Positions 49,540 through 58,236 are shown, numbered from the stretch's first letter. The stretch is 63,250 nt of DNA from JBMTVT01 sp049451635 (GCA_049451635.1 JBMTVT010000002.1:1-63250), one strand, 5' to 3'. Translations and numbers: made by a program. Notes: a model not told the origin generated them from the letters alone.

Positions 49540-50733
49540 ATGTATGGGAAACTGCAAGATTATTTAAAAAATGAAATTCAAGACATAAAAAATAATGGAC
49601 TTTACAAAGAAGAGCGAATCATTACATCGTCTCAAGGCGCAGAAATAACCCTTAACACTGGAGAAAAAGTTTTAAATTTTTGTGCTAATAATTATTTAGG
49701 TCTTTCATCGCACCCAGAAGTTATTCAAGCAGCCAAAGACACAATGGATACACATGGCTTTGGAATGAGTTCTGTGCGCTTTATTTGTGGTACGCAAGAT
49801 ATCCATAAAGAACTTGAGCAAAAAATAGCCAATTTTTACCAAACTGAAGACACCATATTATATGCTGCCGCTTTTGATGCAAATGGCGGGGTTTTTGAGC
49901 CATTGCTAGGAAAAGAAGATGCAATTATTTCAGACTCGCTAAATCATGCCTCTATTATAGATGGAGTGCGTTTGTGTAAAGCAGCTCGATACAGATATGA
50001 AAACAGTAATATGGCAGATTTGGAAAAACAACTAATTGCTGCCAATGAAAACGGCGCACGTTTTAAAATAATAGTAACCGATGGTGTATTTTCAATGGAT
50101 GGCTTAGTAGCGCCTTTAGATAAAATTTGTAATTTAGCTGAGAAATATGATGCTTTAGTAATGATTGACGAATGTCATGCTGCTGGTTTTATAGGAAAAA
50201 CAGGTCGAGGAACACTTGAAGAAAAAAACGTTATGGGCAGAGTAGACATTATCACTGGAACTTTAGGCAAAGCCCTAGGCGGCGCCATGGGTGGTTACAC
50301 TACCGGAAAAAAGGAAATTATTGATATGCTTCGTCAACGCTCAAGACCATATTTGTTTTCTAACTCTTTGGCGCCGGCAATTGTTGGGGCGTCCATCAAG
50401 GTTTTTGAAATGCTTTCAAGCAATACCCAATTACGAGACACCCTTGAATGGAACACCAATTATTTTAAAAAAGGCATGAAAGAAGCAGGTTTTGATATAA
50501 TTGATGGAGATTCTGCCATTGTGCCCGTTATGTTGTATGATGCAAAACTCTCACAAACTATGGCAAATATGCTTTTAGAAGAGGGAATTTATGTGATAGG
50601 GTTCTTTTTCCCTGTAGTTCCAAAAGATAAAGCAAGAATACGAGTACAATTATCCGCAGCACACACAAAATCACATTTAGATAAGGCCATAAATGCCTTT
50701 ATTAAGGTTGGGAAAGCAATAAATATTATCTAA
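49540..50733 (+). CDS. kbl: Glycine C-acetyltransferase (2-amino-3-ketobutyrate CoA ligase)
   Basis: A 397-residue PLP enzyme of the alpha-oxoamine synthase family that cleaves 2-amino-3-ketobutyrate with CoA to glycine and acetyl-CoA in threonine breakdown. The start YGKLQDYLKNEIQDIKNNG and stretches NFCANNYLGLSSHPEV, SVRFICGTQDIHKELEQKIA, DSLNHASIIDGVRLCKA, MIDECHAAGF and the PLP lysine in TGTLGKALGGAMGGYT are those of Kbl. No threonine dehydrogenase is adjacent. It is 22 bases after the AddA stop and may be on the same transcript. Confidence 0.95.
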   Translation: MYGKLQDYLKNEIQDIKNNGLYKEERIITSSQGAEITLNTGEKVLNFCANNYLGLSSHPEVIQAAKDTMDTHGFGMSSVRFICGTQDIHKELEQKIANFYQTEDTILYAAAFDANGGVFEPLLGKEDAIISDSLNHASIIDGVRLCKAARYRYENSNMADLEKQLIAANENGARFKIIVTDGVFSMDGLVAPLDKICNLAEKYDALVMIDECHAAGFIGKTGRGTLEEKNVMGRVDIITGTLGKALGGAMGGYTTGKKEIIDMLRQRSRPYLFSNSLAPAIVGASIKVFEMLSSNTQLRDTLEWNTNYFKKGMKEAGFDIIDGDSAIVPVMLYDAKLSQTMANMLLEEGIYVIGFFFPVVPKDKARIRVQLSAAHTKSHLDKAINAFIKVGKAINII

Positions 50734-50781
50734 ATTCATTCTGAAAATAGTGATGAATAAACCATTTGTTGTATTTTTTTA

Positions 50782-50789
50782 TATATTTG
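50782..50789 (+). promoter_or_regulatory. -7 element upstream of ompA-like gene
   Basis: TATATTTG matches TAnnTTTG, about 68 bases before the ATG. A TTTG at 50765-50768 is only 13 bases upstream, shorter than expected. Outer-membrane protein genes of this type are normally strongly expressed, in keeping with a dedicated promoter. Confidence 0.5.
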
Positions 50790-50856
50790 TCTTTATTAAT
50801 AACATTTAACAACTTACTTTTGTTTACAATTAACACTTAAAATTAAACTTTTGAAT

Positions 50857-52227
50857 ATGAAAAATCTTAGCAGATTATTATTCGCTATGTTGCTTGTATT
50901 TGGTTATAGCAACGTAAATGCGCAAGACCAAAACAATCCTTGGCAAATTACCATTGGAGTAAACGCAGTTGATGCTTATCCATCTGGTGATGGCATTCCA
51001 TTTAGTGAAACCATTTTTAATAAATTTGTTGACACTGATAATTACAACATTTTACCTTCTTTGTCAACTATCTCAGTTTCTAAATATATAAATGATGGAT
51101 TCTCATTTGGTGTAACAGGTTCATTAAATAAAATAGAAAAATGGGGTGAAGTACCTGGGACTTCAGATGCTATAACTGTTGATGAATTATCTTACTATGG
51201 TATTGATGGTACTATTAAATATAATTTCCTATCAGGTACAACTATCGATCCTTATTTAGGTGTTGGTGGTGGTTACACTTGGATTGATGAAGTAGGCGCT
51301 GGTACTCTAAACGGAACTTTAGGCTTAAACATTTGGTTAAATGAGACTGTTGGTTTAACAGTACAAACTGCTTACAAACACGCTTTTGAAGATTATTTAC
51401 AAACACATTTCCAACATACAGCTGGTATCTCAATTAAATTTGGTGGGACTGATACTGATGGAGATGGTATTTATGACAAATATGATGCTTGTCCTGAAGT
51501 CGCTGGTTTAGCGGCTTTCAATGGTTGCCCAGATACTGATGGTGATGGTATTGAAGATTCTAAAGATGACTGTCCAAATGAAGCTGGTTTAGCTGAAATG
51601 AATGGTTGCCCAGATACTGATGGCGATGGTGTAGCTGATAAAGATGATAATTGCCCCACAGTTGCTGGTTTAGCGGCTTTAGCAGGTTGTCCTGATGCTG
51701 ACGGTGACGGTGTAACCGATGCTGATGATGCTTGTCCAGAAACTGCTGGTCCTGCAGCAAATAAAGGTTGCCCATGGCCAGATACTGATGGTGATGGCGT
51801 ATTAGACAAAGATGATAAGTGTCCAGATGTTAAAGGAACTGTTGCTAACAATGGTTGTCCAGAAGCATCTGACGAAGTTCAAAAAATACTTAACGAGTAT
51901 GCAAAAACTATCTTGTTTGATACTGGTAAATCGACTATTAAAACTCAGTCTGCAAAAGTTTTATCTGATATTATAGCTATCCTTAAAGAATACCCAACTT
52001 CTAAATTTACTTTAGAGGGTCACACTGATAGTGTTGGCAGCGAAAAACTTAACCAATCATTATCTGAAGCTAGAGCGCTTTCAGTTAAAGATTACTTAGT
52101 TAAAAACGGTATTGATGAATTCAGACTTTCAACTGAAGGTTTTGGTGAATCTAAACCAATCGACTCTAACAAAACTAGAGCTGGTAGAGCAAACAACAGA
52201 CGCGTAGAAATTAACTTAGCTAAATAA
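50857..52227 (+). CDS. OmpA-family outer-membrane protein with thrombospondin type-3 repeats
   Basis: From the ATG at 50857 (a TTG at 50851 is also open) the protein has 456 residues. A signal peptide (KNLSRLLFAMLLVFGYSNVNAQ) leads to an eight-stranded-barrel-like N-terminal domain with glycine-rich strands (LDPYLGVGGGYTWID-like pattern), then about five calcium-binding TSP type-3 repeats between residues 200 and 325 (DTDGDGIYDKYDACPE and variants), then an OmpA peptidoglycan-binding domain (LEGHTDSVGSEKLNQSLSEA, RALSVKDYLV). It links outer membrane to cell wall. The repeats are similar enough at DNA level to invite slippage. A perfect terminator follows. Confidence 0.93.
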   Translation: MKNLSRLLFAMLLVFGYSNVNAQDQNNPWQITIGVNAVDAYPSGDGIPFSETIFNKFVDTDNYNILPSLSTISVSKYINDGFSFGVTGSLNKIEKWGEVPGTSDAITVDELSYYGIDGTIKYNFLSGTTIDPYLGVGGGYTWIDEVGAGTLNGTLGLNIWLNETVGLTVQTAYKHAFEDYLQTHFQHTAGISIKFGGTDTDGDGIYDKYDACPEVAGLAAFNGCPDTDGDGIEDSKDDCPNEAGLAEMNGCPDTDGDGVADKDDNCPTVAGLAALAGCPDADGDGVTDADDACPETAGPAANKGCPWPDTDGDGVLDKDDKCPDVKGTVANNGCPEASDEVQKILNEYAKTILFDTGKSTIKTQSAKVLSDIIAILKEYPTSKFTLEGHTDSVGSEKLNQSLSEARALSVKDYLVKNGIDEFRLSTEGFGESKPIDSNKTRAGRANNRRVEINLAK

Positions 52228-52260
52228 TTCGGAGCAATTAATTCTTAAAATAAGTTTACA

Positions 52261-52290
52261 AAAAACGCTTCGGATATCCGAAGCGTTTTT
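52261..52290 (+). terminator. Terminator after the OmpA gene
   Basis: AAAAACGCTTCGGAT and ATCCGAAGCGTTTTT form a perfect 15-base palindrome with a T tract. It ends 12 bases before the AddB ATG, so AddB needs its own or read-through transcription. Confidence 0.92.
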
Positions 52291-52302
52291 TATTTTTATA
52301 CA

Positions 52303-55071
52303 ATGACAACTTTTATTTTTGATGTTCTTAAAGATTTAAAAAATAACCATGTAAATCTTTCCGAAATTACTTTTGTTCTCCCAAGTAAAAGAGCCGGTTT
52401 ATTTTTAAAACATCAATTACCTAAAGTTATAGATGAAACCATTTTTTCTCCAAAAATTGTCAGTATTGAAGAGTTTGTGGAAGATTTATCTCAATTAAAA
52501 ACCATTTCAAACACTGAACTTCTTTTTGAATTTTATTCTACTTACCTTGATTTAACAGAAGAAAACAATAGGGATTCTTTCGAGTCGTTTTCAAAATGGG
52601 CGCAAATATTGCTTCAAGATTTTAATGAGGTTGATAGATATTTAATCCCTCAAGAAAAGATTTTTAGTTACTTAAGCGCTATAAGAGAAATTGAAAGTAA
52701 TCACTGGTCTATTGATGAAAACCAAACAGATTTTATAAAAAACTATTTATCCTTTTGGAGTAAACTTTACGCATATTATACCCATTTTAGAAGGCAGCTA
52801 TTAGGTAAAAATAGTGGTTATCAGGGTTTGATTTACAGAGAAGCCGTTGAAAACATAGAATCTTATATTGAAAATAATACGGAAAAGCAGCATATATTCT
52901 TGGGGTTTAACGCTTTAAACACTGCGGAAGAAATAATTATTCAAGAATTGCTTCAAAATGGTCTAGCTAGGATATATTGGGATATTGATACTGTTTTTTT
53001 AAATAATCCTATACATGATGCAGCATTGTTTACCCGGAAACATAAAACCCAATGGCCTTATTTTAAGAAAAATCCTTTCAATTGGGTAACGAATAATTAT
53101 TCAAAAGAAAAAAACATATCTATTTACGGGGTTCCAAAAAGTGTAGGGCAAGTGAAATATGTTGGTGAGCTTTTAAACACTTTACAAAAAACGAACAGTT
53201 CTCTTGAAAGCACAGCGGTTATTTTGGGGGACGAAAATTTATTGATTCCTATTCTTAATTCGCTTCCAACATCCATTGGTGCACTTAATATTACCATGGG
53301 GTTCCCTTTAAAGTCTATTCCACTGGCATCCCTTTTTGAAGGCTTATTCCGCGTTCATAAAACAACATCAAATGCCTTTTATTATAAAGATATTATTAAC
53401 ATCATATCCCATCAATTTATAAGGCCTTTGTTTATGGTTGAAGGTATTGATTTTGCTTCAAAAATTATTGAAACCATCATTACCAATAACTTGGTTTATT
53501 TAAACAAAACCCGGTTAGTTGAAATTTCAAACAACAAACTAACTAATACGTTAGATCTACTGTTTTCAAATTGGAATAATTCAATTGAAGATATACTTAA
53601 TAATTGCTCACAATTAATATTGGCCATTAAAGGTTATTTAGATAATAAAAAGGCTTCAAATTTACTGGCCTTAGAATATGTATTCCGATTTAATGAATTA
53701 TTTAATGAGATTAAAAGATTAAACTCTAGCTATAAACACATAAAAAATATTTCAACATTGCACAGTGTTTATAAAGAGTTATTAAGTAATAATACTTTAG
53801 ATTTTCAAGGCGAACCTTTACAGGGTTTACAAATAATGGGAATGCTTGAGTCTAGGGTGTTAGATTTTGAAACTATCATTATTACATCTGTAAATGAAGG
53901 TATCCTCCCTTCGGGTAAAAGTAATAATTCGTTTATTCCTTTTGATGTAAAGTTGGAAAATCAATTGCCCACCTACAAAGAAAAAGATGCGGTTTATACC
54001 TATCATTTTTATCGCTTGCTCCAACGCGCTAAAAACATCCATATTCTTTATAATACAGAAGCTGATGTACTGACTGGTGGTGAAAAAAGTAGATTTATCA
54101 CGCAATTAGAATTAGAAAAAAAACATACCATAAATCATCAAATTATCACTCCTTTAGTTCCAATTATTAAACCAAATTTAAATGTAATTAAGAAAACCCA
54201 AACGTTACAAAAGCAAATTATTGAACTTGCTAAGGCTGGTTTTTCTCCGTCATCTTTAACCAATTACATAAGAAATCCCATTGATTTTTATAACCAAAGC
54301 ATTTTAAAAATTAAAGAACACGATGATGTAGAAGAAACTGTTGCTGCTAATACACTAGGAACCGTTGTGCACAATACGTTAGAAGATCTCTATAAGCCTT
54401 TGATTGGTGAAAACTTAACCGTTGAAACTATTAAAAACCTAAAATCAAAAATTGATGAAAAGGTAACTTATTATTTTAAAAATGAATATAAGGAAGGAGA
54501 TATTACCAAAGGCAAAAACTTAATAATTTATGAAATAGCAAAACGCTACGTTTCTAATTTTTTAGATTTAGAAATAAGTGATTTAAAAGCGGGAAATATC
54601 ATAAAAATTATTGCCATTGAAGCAAGTAACGATGTTTTAATAGATATTTCTGAACTTGATTTTCCTGTAAGACTAAGAGGAAAAGTAGACAGGGTAGACG
54701 AGTATAACGGAATAACTCGAATAATTGACTATAAAACTGGAAGTGTACAACAAAATCAAGTTGAAATTGTTGATTGGGAAGATTTAAACACCGATTACAA
54801 AAAGCATAGCAAAAGTATACAGGTGCTTTCTTACGCATTAATGATGGCACAATCAAAAACAATACACCTTCCTGTTGAGGCAGGCATTATTTCATTTAAA
54901 AATTTAAGTTCCGGGTTTTTAAAATTTACAAAAAAAGATAAAGCAGGTAGCTATGCCAAAAAAGATACGCTTATAACCAATGAAACAATCTCTACTTTTG
55001 GTGTTCAATTAAAAAACCTCATCATAGAAATTTGTAATCCTGATATTGATTTTACTGAAAAAGAAGTTTGA
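52303..55071 (+). CDS. AddB-type PD-(D/E)XK nuclease
   Basis: A 922-residue protein. Its N-terminus FVLPSKRAGLFLKHQLPKVI marks the diverged helicase domain of AddB/RecC-type proteins, in which the P-loop is not functional. The C-terminal nuclease domain is clear: ANTLGTVVHNTLEDLYKPL, RLRGKVDRVDEYNGITRIIDYKTGS. In Bacillus AddB four cysteines around this domain hold an iron-sulphur cluster; here the usual YLxCPxxFY reads YIRNPIDFYN and only one cysteine (EICNPDIDF) is near the end, so the cluster is probably absent. It is the likely partner of the AddA-type gene upstream, making AddAB in trans order. Its stop overlaps the start region of the next gene. Confidence 0.85.
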   Translation: MTTFIFDVLKDLKNNHVNLSEITFVLPSKRAGLFLKHQLPKVIDETIFSPKIVSIEEFVEDLSQLKTISNTELLFEFYSTYLDLTEENNRDSFESFSKWAQILLQDFNEVDRYLIPQEKIFSYLSAIREIESNHWSIDENQTDFIKNYLSFWSKLYAYYTHFRRQLLGKNSGYQGLIYREAVENIESYIENNTEKQHIFLGFNALNTAEEIIIQELLQNGLARIYWDIDTVFLNNPIHDAALFTRKHKTQWPYFKKNPFNWVTNNYSKEKNISIYGVPKSVGQVKYVGELLNTLQKTNSSLESTAVILGDENLLIPILNSLPTSIGALNITMGFPLKSIPLASLFEGLFRVHKTTSNAFYYKDIINIISHQFIRPLFMVEGIDFASKIIETIITNNLVYLNKTRLVEISNNKLTNTLDLLFSNWNNSIEDILNNCSQLILAIKGYLDNKKASNLLALEYVFRFNELFNEIKRLNSSYKHIKNISTLHSVYKELLSNNTLDFQGEPLQGLQIMGMLESRVLDFETIIITSVNEGILPSGKSNNSFIPFDVKLENQLPTYKEKDAVYTYHFYRLLQRAKNIHILYNTEADVLTGGEKSRFITQLELEKKHTINHQIITPLVPIIKPNLNVIKKTQTLQKQIIELAKAGFSPSSLTNYIRNPIDFYNQSILKIKEHDDVEETVAANTLGTVVHNTLEDLYKPLIGENLTVETIKNLKSKIDEKVTYYFKNEYKEGDITKGKNLIIYEIAKRYVSNFLDLEISDLKAGNIIKIIAIEASNDVLIDISELDFPVRLRGKVDRVDEYNGITRIIDYKTGSVQQNQVEIVDWEDLNTDYKKHSKSIQVLSYALMMAQSKTIHLPVEAGIISFKNLSSGFLKFTKKDKAGSYAKKDTLITNETISTFGVQLKNLIIEICNPDIDFTEKEV

Positions 55072-55073
55072 AA

Positions 55074-55913
55074 ATGAAAATCATCAAAAATATAATTATT
55101 GAAGGCAAACACAGTAGGCCCATACTTATTGATGCATTTAATGTTGAAAACAATATACCAAAACCCATTATTGTATTTTGCCATGGTTATAAAGGTTTTA
55201 AAGATTGGGGTGCTTGGAATTTGATGGCTGACGCATTTGCTGAAGTTGGTTTTTATTTTGTAAAATTTAATTTCTCCCACAACGGAGGGACTGTTGAACA
55301 TCCTCTAGACTTTCCTGATTTAGAGGCTTTTGGAAACAATAACTACACTAAAGAGTTGGACGATTTAGAAACAGTAATAGACTGGCTATGTTCAAATACT
55401 GAAATAAAAAATGAAGCGGATACCAATAATATAAATTTAATTGGCCATAGTAGGGCTGGCGGTATTGTAGCCATAAAAGCAGAAGAAGATTCCCGTATAA
55501 AAAAAGTAATAAGTCTAGCAGGTGTTTGTGATTTTCGCAAAAGAACCTCAACAAAAGGTGATTTAGAACAATGGGAAAAGGATGGTGTAAAATATGTTTT
55601 AAACGGACGAACAAAACAACTAATGCCTCATTATTATCAATTTTATGAGAATTTTATTGAAAATGAAAATAGGCTAACCATAAAACGAGCGGTTTCAAAT
55701 TTAAAAATACCCTTTTTAATTATTCATGGAAATAATGACTCAAGTGTTTTAATTGATGAAGCGCACAGTCTTCACAAATGGAATAAAAACAGTATATTGA
55801 AAATTATTGAAGGCTCAGACCATGTTTTTGGAACTAACCATCCTTGGGAAAAAGACTATTTACCAATTCATTTGAAACAAATCACCGATTATATAATTTC
55901 CTTTTTAAAATAA
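55074..55913 (+). CDS. Alpha/beta hydrolase
   Basis: A 279-residue cytoplasmic hydrolase from the ATG at 55074 (a TTG at 55068 overlaps the AddB stop and adds two residues). The fold is shown by PIIVFCHGYKGFKDWGAWNL (oxyanion loop), the nucleophile elbow GHSRAGGIVA, the acid region FLIIHGNNDSSV and the catalytic His in GSDHVFGTNHPW. It resembles dienelactone-hydrolase/serine aminopeptidase-like proteins; the substrate is unknown. The stop is followed at once by a terminator that also serves the tRNA on the other strand. Confidence 0.9.
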   Translation: MKIIKNIIIEGKHSRPILIDAFNVENNIPKPIIVFCHGYKGFKDWGAWNLMADAFAEVGFYFVKFNFSHNGGTVEHPLDFPDLEAFGNNNYTKELDDLETVIDWLCSNTEIKNEADTNNINLIGHSRAGGIVAIKAEEDSRIKKVISLAGVCDFRKRTSTKGDLEQWEKDGVKYVLNGRTKQLMPHYYQFYENFIENENRLTIKRAVSNLKIPFLIIHGNNDSSVLIDEAHSLHKWNKNSILKIIEGSDHVFGTNHPWEKDYLPIHLKQITDYIISFLK

Positions 55914-55916
55914 AAA

Positions 55917-55936
55917 AGACCCCTTAACAGGGGCCT
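55917..55936 (-). terminator. Terminator shared by the hydrolase gene and tRNA-Ala
   Basis: On the minus strand AGGCCCC-TGTTAA-GGGGTCT is followed by T6, giving a seven-position stem with one mismatch. It follows the tRNA after about a dozen bases. Confidence 0.75.
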
Positions 55937-55948
55937 CTCTCAATTAAG

Positions 55949-56022
55949 TGGAGAAGATCGGGCTCGAACCGACGACCTCTTGACTGCCAGTCAAGCGCTC
56001 TAGCCAACTGAGCTACATCCCC
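55949..56022 (-). tRNA. tRNA-Ala (GGC anticodon)
   Basis: On the minus strand the gene starts GGGGATGTAGCTCAGTTGG and folds as a complete cloverleaf of 74 bases. The anticodon arm is CTTGA-CTGGCAG-TCAAG with anticodon GGC, which reads GCC/GCU alanine codons. The acceptor stem contains the G3-U70 wobble that identifies tRNA-Ala. One U-U mismatch (positions 6-67) is present in the acceptor stem. The T arm GGTTCGAGCC is standard. CCA is not encoded. Confidence 0.93.
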
Positions 56023-56033
56023 GTAATTGTATG

Positions 56034-56041
56034 CAAATGTA
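56034..56041 (-). promoter_or_regulatory. -7 element of tRNA-Ala
   Basis: On the minus strand TACATTTG matches TAnnTTTG and ends 12 bases before the mature tRNA 5' end, where a tRNA promoter should be. No TTG at the expected -33 place. Confidence 0.5.
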
Positions 56042-56058
56042 AACAAATATTTTTTGGA

Positions 56059-56817
56059 GTAATCCTAAATTTCAATATTCTTCCAGCGCAAGCTATTTTT
56101 ATAATTACCTCTTTAAGTATTTTAATTATTATTGGTACGTACCCTTTTGCAAAATCTATTTTTAAGCTTTATAATGCGCGCTTTTAAATATTGTTTTGGA
56201 TATCATTTTCGTTTACGTAATTGAAGACATTCTAATCCCTATGAACATAAAAGGAGCTGCCTATGCTAGTGTTGTTTCGCAACTCATTATGGGTTTACTT
56301 TCAGCATTTTACTTATTAAAAAAAACAAGTATTCCTTTAAAACTCAGTTTGCCGCTCAACAAAGAAATCAACCGTTTTATTTTAATGATTTTTAATCTTT
56401 TTATAAGAACCATTGCTTTAAATGTAACACTGTATTTTGCCAGTTCTTTTGCTACACGTTATGGCGCAAAATACATTGCAGCTTATACTATTGCTATTAA
56501 TTTATGGTTTTTAGGTGCGTTTATTATTGATGGTTATGCAAGCGCAGGCAATATTTTGTCTGGTAAATTATTGGGAGGAAAAGAATACAGCACCTTAATT
56601 TCGCTTAGTAACAAGCTTAGGTAAAATGAAATACCTCAGAAATATTTTATTGTTTTATACCTTTCTTGTATTTGTGCCTGTTTTGTTTTGGCTAGATTAT
56701 TTAGATTATAAACTCTATGCCATTTTTATTGCGCTTACTATATGGATCGCTTCAAGGGGACTTCTCCTAATCATAAAATTTAGACAAATTTTTATGCCAC
56801 TTGCTAAAAAACAGTAA
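56059..56817 (+). pseudogene. Decayed MATE-family efflux transporter gene
   Basis: Three pieces of one transporter lie in different frames. First, 56059-56185 reads a hydrophobic segment ending GTYPFAKSIFKLYNA. Second, 56175-56624 reads ALLNIVLDIIFVYVIEDILI, with IKGAAYASVVSQL and IDGYASAGNILSGKLLGG, which are MATE features. Third, from 56616 the sequence continues LGKMKYLRNILLFYTFLVFV to the normal C-terminus LAKKQ. The segment expected between NKL and LGKMKYLRN (about 50 residues, roughly two membrane helices) is missing and the junction is out of frame. Most of the N-terminal half is gone too. The separate open frames at 56196-56624 and 56626-56817 are therefore not independent genes. Confidence 0.8.
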
Positions 56818-56845
56818 CTTTAATCTATCTTTTAAATTTAACACC

Positions 56846-56923
56846 ATGGGAAATAGATTGTTTCTTATTCTGGCTATCGTTTTAATAATTATCTATTTTT
56901 ACAATAGAAATAGAAGACGCTAA
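56846..56923 (+). CDS. Possible 25-residue single-span membrane peptide
   Basis: The frame reads MGNRLFLILAIVLIIIYFYN and ends RNRRR: one hydrophobic helix followed by a basic tail, the usual plan for a small inner-membrane protein with its C-terminus inside. It is preceded by TTTAACACC rather than a clear Shine-Dalgarno, which is normal in Bacteroidota. It lies between the MATE remnant and the convergent 2OG oxygenase gene, ending one base from the latter's stop. It may be real or chance. Confidence 0.4.
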   Translation: MGNRLFLILAIVLIIIYFYNRNRRR

Positions 56924-56924
56924 T

Positions 56925-57554
56925 TTATCGGGTTTTTAACCAACCCGTAATGCTTAACCGCTCAGTATTTACTAGTTTTACTTCGTGCTCAATAATTTGG
57001 CTTTCAAAAATAACTACTCTACCTGGTAAAGGGTATATTGTTTTTTCTTCATGTTTCAAATACAGCACCAATTCTCCACCATTTTCTGGCAACCAGCCTT
57101 CTTCGTTTAAATAACAAACAAACGACAATTTACGTCTGTCATCATTTTGAAATGTATCGATATGCTTTTTGTAAAAGGTCCCTTTTGGGTAAATAGCATA
57201 ATGAAATTCCTTATGTGAAATCCCTAAAAAACAGGTTCTATTAAGGTAGCTTGCTAGGTTGTTGATTTTATTAAAAAACAATTTTTCACTCTTATTGCCA
57301 TTTACTTCATCTATCCACAAAATCAAATCGCCTCTAATGGATCTTACAATCGTTTCATTCAATTTATTGCCAATAGCTGCCTTTTTAAAACCATCTTCCC
57401 CGTGTCTTTGCAAAAGCGATGCTCTTAATAAATCAACCTCTTCAGCAGAAAAAAAATCGTCCGTTATGCTAAATCGTTGTCTAGCTATATCCGAAATGAT
57501 GTTTTCGTATAGCGGATTTTCTTCAAAATCAATAGCCTCAAATAGATGACCCAT
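56925..57554 (-). CDS. 2OG-Fe(II) oxygenase superfamily protein
   Basis: A 209-residue protein of the prolyl-hydroxylase-like group. The iron ligands are visible as His and Asp in YKKHIDTFQN and a C-terminal His in IIEHEVKLVN; the 2-oxoglutarate arginine is probably in ERLSITGWLK. The double-stranded beta-helix strands RRKLSFVCYLN and NGGELVLY are typical. Related proteins (often annotated as SM-20/PKHD-type) hydroxylate proline in ribosomal proteins or EF-Tu; the target here is unknown. It has no signal peptide. It diverges from queD. Confidence 0.9.
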   Translation of the reverse strand: MGHLFEAIDFEENPLYENIISDIARQRFSITDDFFSAEEVDLLRASLLQRHGEDGFKKAAIGNKLNETIVRSIRGDLILWIDEVNGNKSEKLFFNKINNLASYLNRTCFLGISHKEFHYAIYPKGTFYKKHIDTFQNDDRRKLSFVCYLNEEGWLPENGGELVLYLKHEEKTIYPLPGRVVIFESQIIEHEVKLVNTERLSITGWLKTR

Positions 57555-57664
57555 AAGTTTAAATAATAAACCATCTATCTATTGTAGATAAAAGTGCGCA
57601 AATGTAATCTAAAAATGTTTTCGTTAAACAAAATGAATATCTTTGTAATCTAAATTTTCATTTC

Positions 57665-58120
57665 ATGAGCTATCACATTCGCATTACAAAACAATTCTCT
57701 TTTGAAACAGGTCATGCCCTTTATGGTTATGATGGAAAATGTAGAAATGTTCATGGGCATAGTTACAAACTCTCTGTAACCGTTATAGGCAAGCCTATTA
57801 CAGATAAAGACCACGTTAAATTTGGCATGGTTATCGATTTTGGCGACTTAAAAAAAATAGTGAAAGAAGAAATCGTTAATGTATTCGACCACGCTACCGT
57901 TTTTAACAAAAACACACCGCATGTTGAACTTGCCAAAGAACTGGGAGACCGCGGACACAATGTGTTGCTTGTAGATTATCAACCAACTAGCGAAATGATG
58001 GTGATAGATTTTGCAAAAAAAATAAAAAAGCGTTTGCCAAGTCATATTACGCTACACTCGTTAAAACTACAAGAAACCGAAAGCTCATTTGCCGAATGGT
58101 TTGCCTACGACAATATTTAG
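57665..58120 (+). CDS. queD: 6-carboxy-5,6,7,8-tetrahydropterin synthase
   Basis: Makes 6-carboxytetrahydropterin from dihydroneopterin triphosphate on the route to queuosine. The 151 residues carry the zinc ligands His17, His30 and His32 and the catalytic Cys26 in GHALYGYDGKCRNVHGHSY, DFGDLKKIVKEEI, FDHATVFN and a C-terminal LQETESSFAEW with the catalytic Glu. Length is about 30 longer than the E. coli enzyme, as in the pterin-synthase group of Bacteroidota. A TATCTTTG element lies 20 bases upstream (57638-57645). Confidence 0.93.
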   Translation: MSYHIRITKQFSFETGHALYGYDGKCRNVHGHSYKLSVTVIGKPITDKDHVKFGMVIDFGDLKKIVKEEIVNVFDHATVFNKNTPHVELAKELGDRGHNVLLVDYQPTSEMMVIDFAKKIKKRLPSHITLHSLKLQETESSFAEWFAYDNI

Positions 58121-58220
58121 GGCGTTACCCCAAAACACGTTTGGGGTCGTGCTTTTCGCGCTACACGGTAGCTTGCTGCAATCACTAACGCAAAAAAGAG
58201 ATTCCTGCGTTCGCAGGAAT
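58120..58220. repeat. Composite palindromic repeat with terminal hairpin
   Basis: The block starts GGGCGTTACCCC and ends TAACGC (58186-58191), with GCGTTA (58122-58127) as inverted partner. Inside is a perfect seven-base stem, CCCCAAA-ACACG-TTTGGGG (58128-58146). From memory GGGCGTTACCC...CTAACGC repeats with variable inner parts are frequent in Flavobacteriia. Ten bases later an eight-base hairpin, ATTCCTGC-GTTC-GCAGGAAT (58201-58220), forms a possible terminator of queD. Confidence 0.65.
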
Positions 58221-58236
58221 TATTTATATTTACAAC

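Noticed and set aside
51471..51851. A 126-codon minus-strand frame opposite the OmpA thrombospondin repeats
   Set aside because: Its repeated S/P/A/Q pattern is only the antisense of the calcium-binding repeats.
55949..56022. Integrative element at tRNA-Ala
   Set aside because: The tRNA neighbour is decayed, but I saw no duplicated tRNA 3' end, integrase or foreign gene block.
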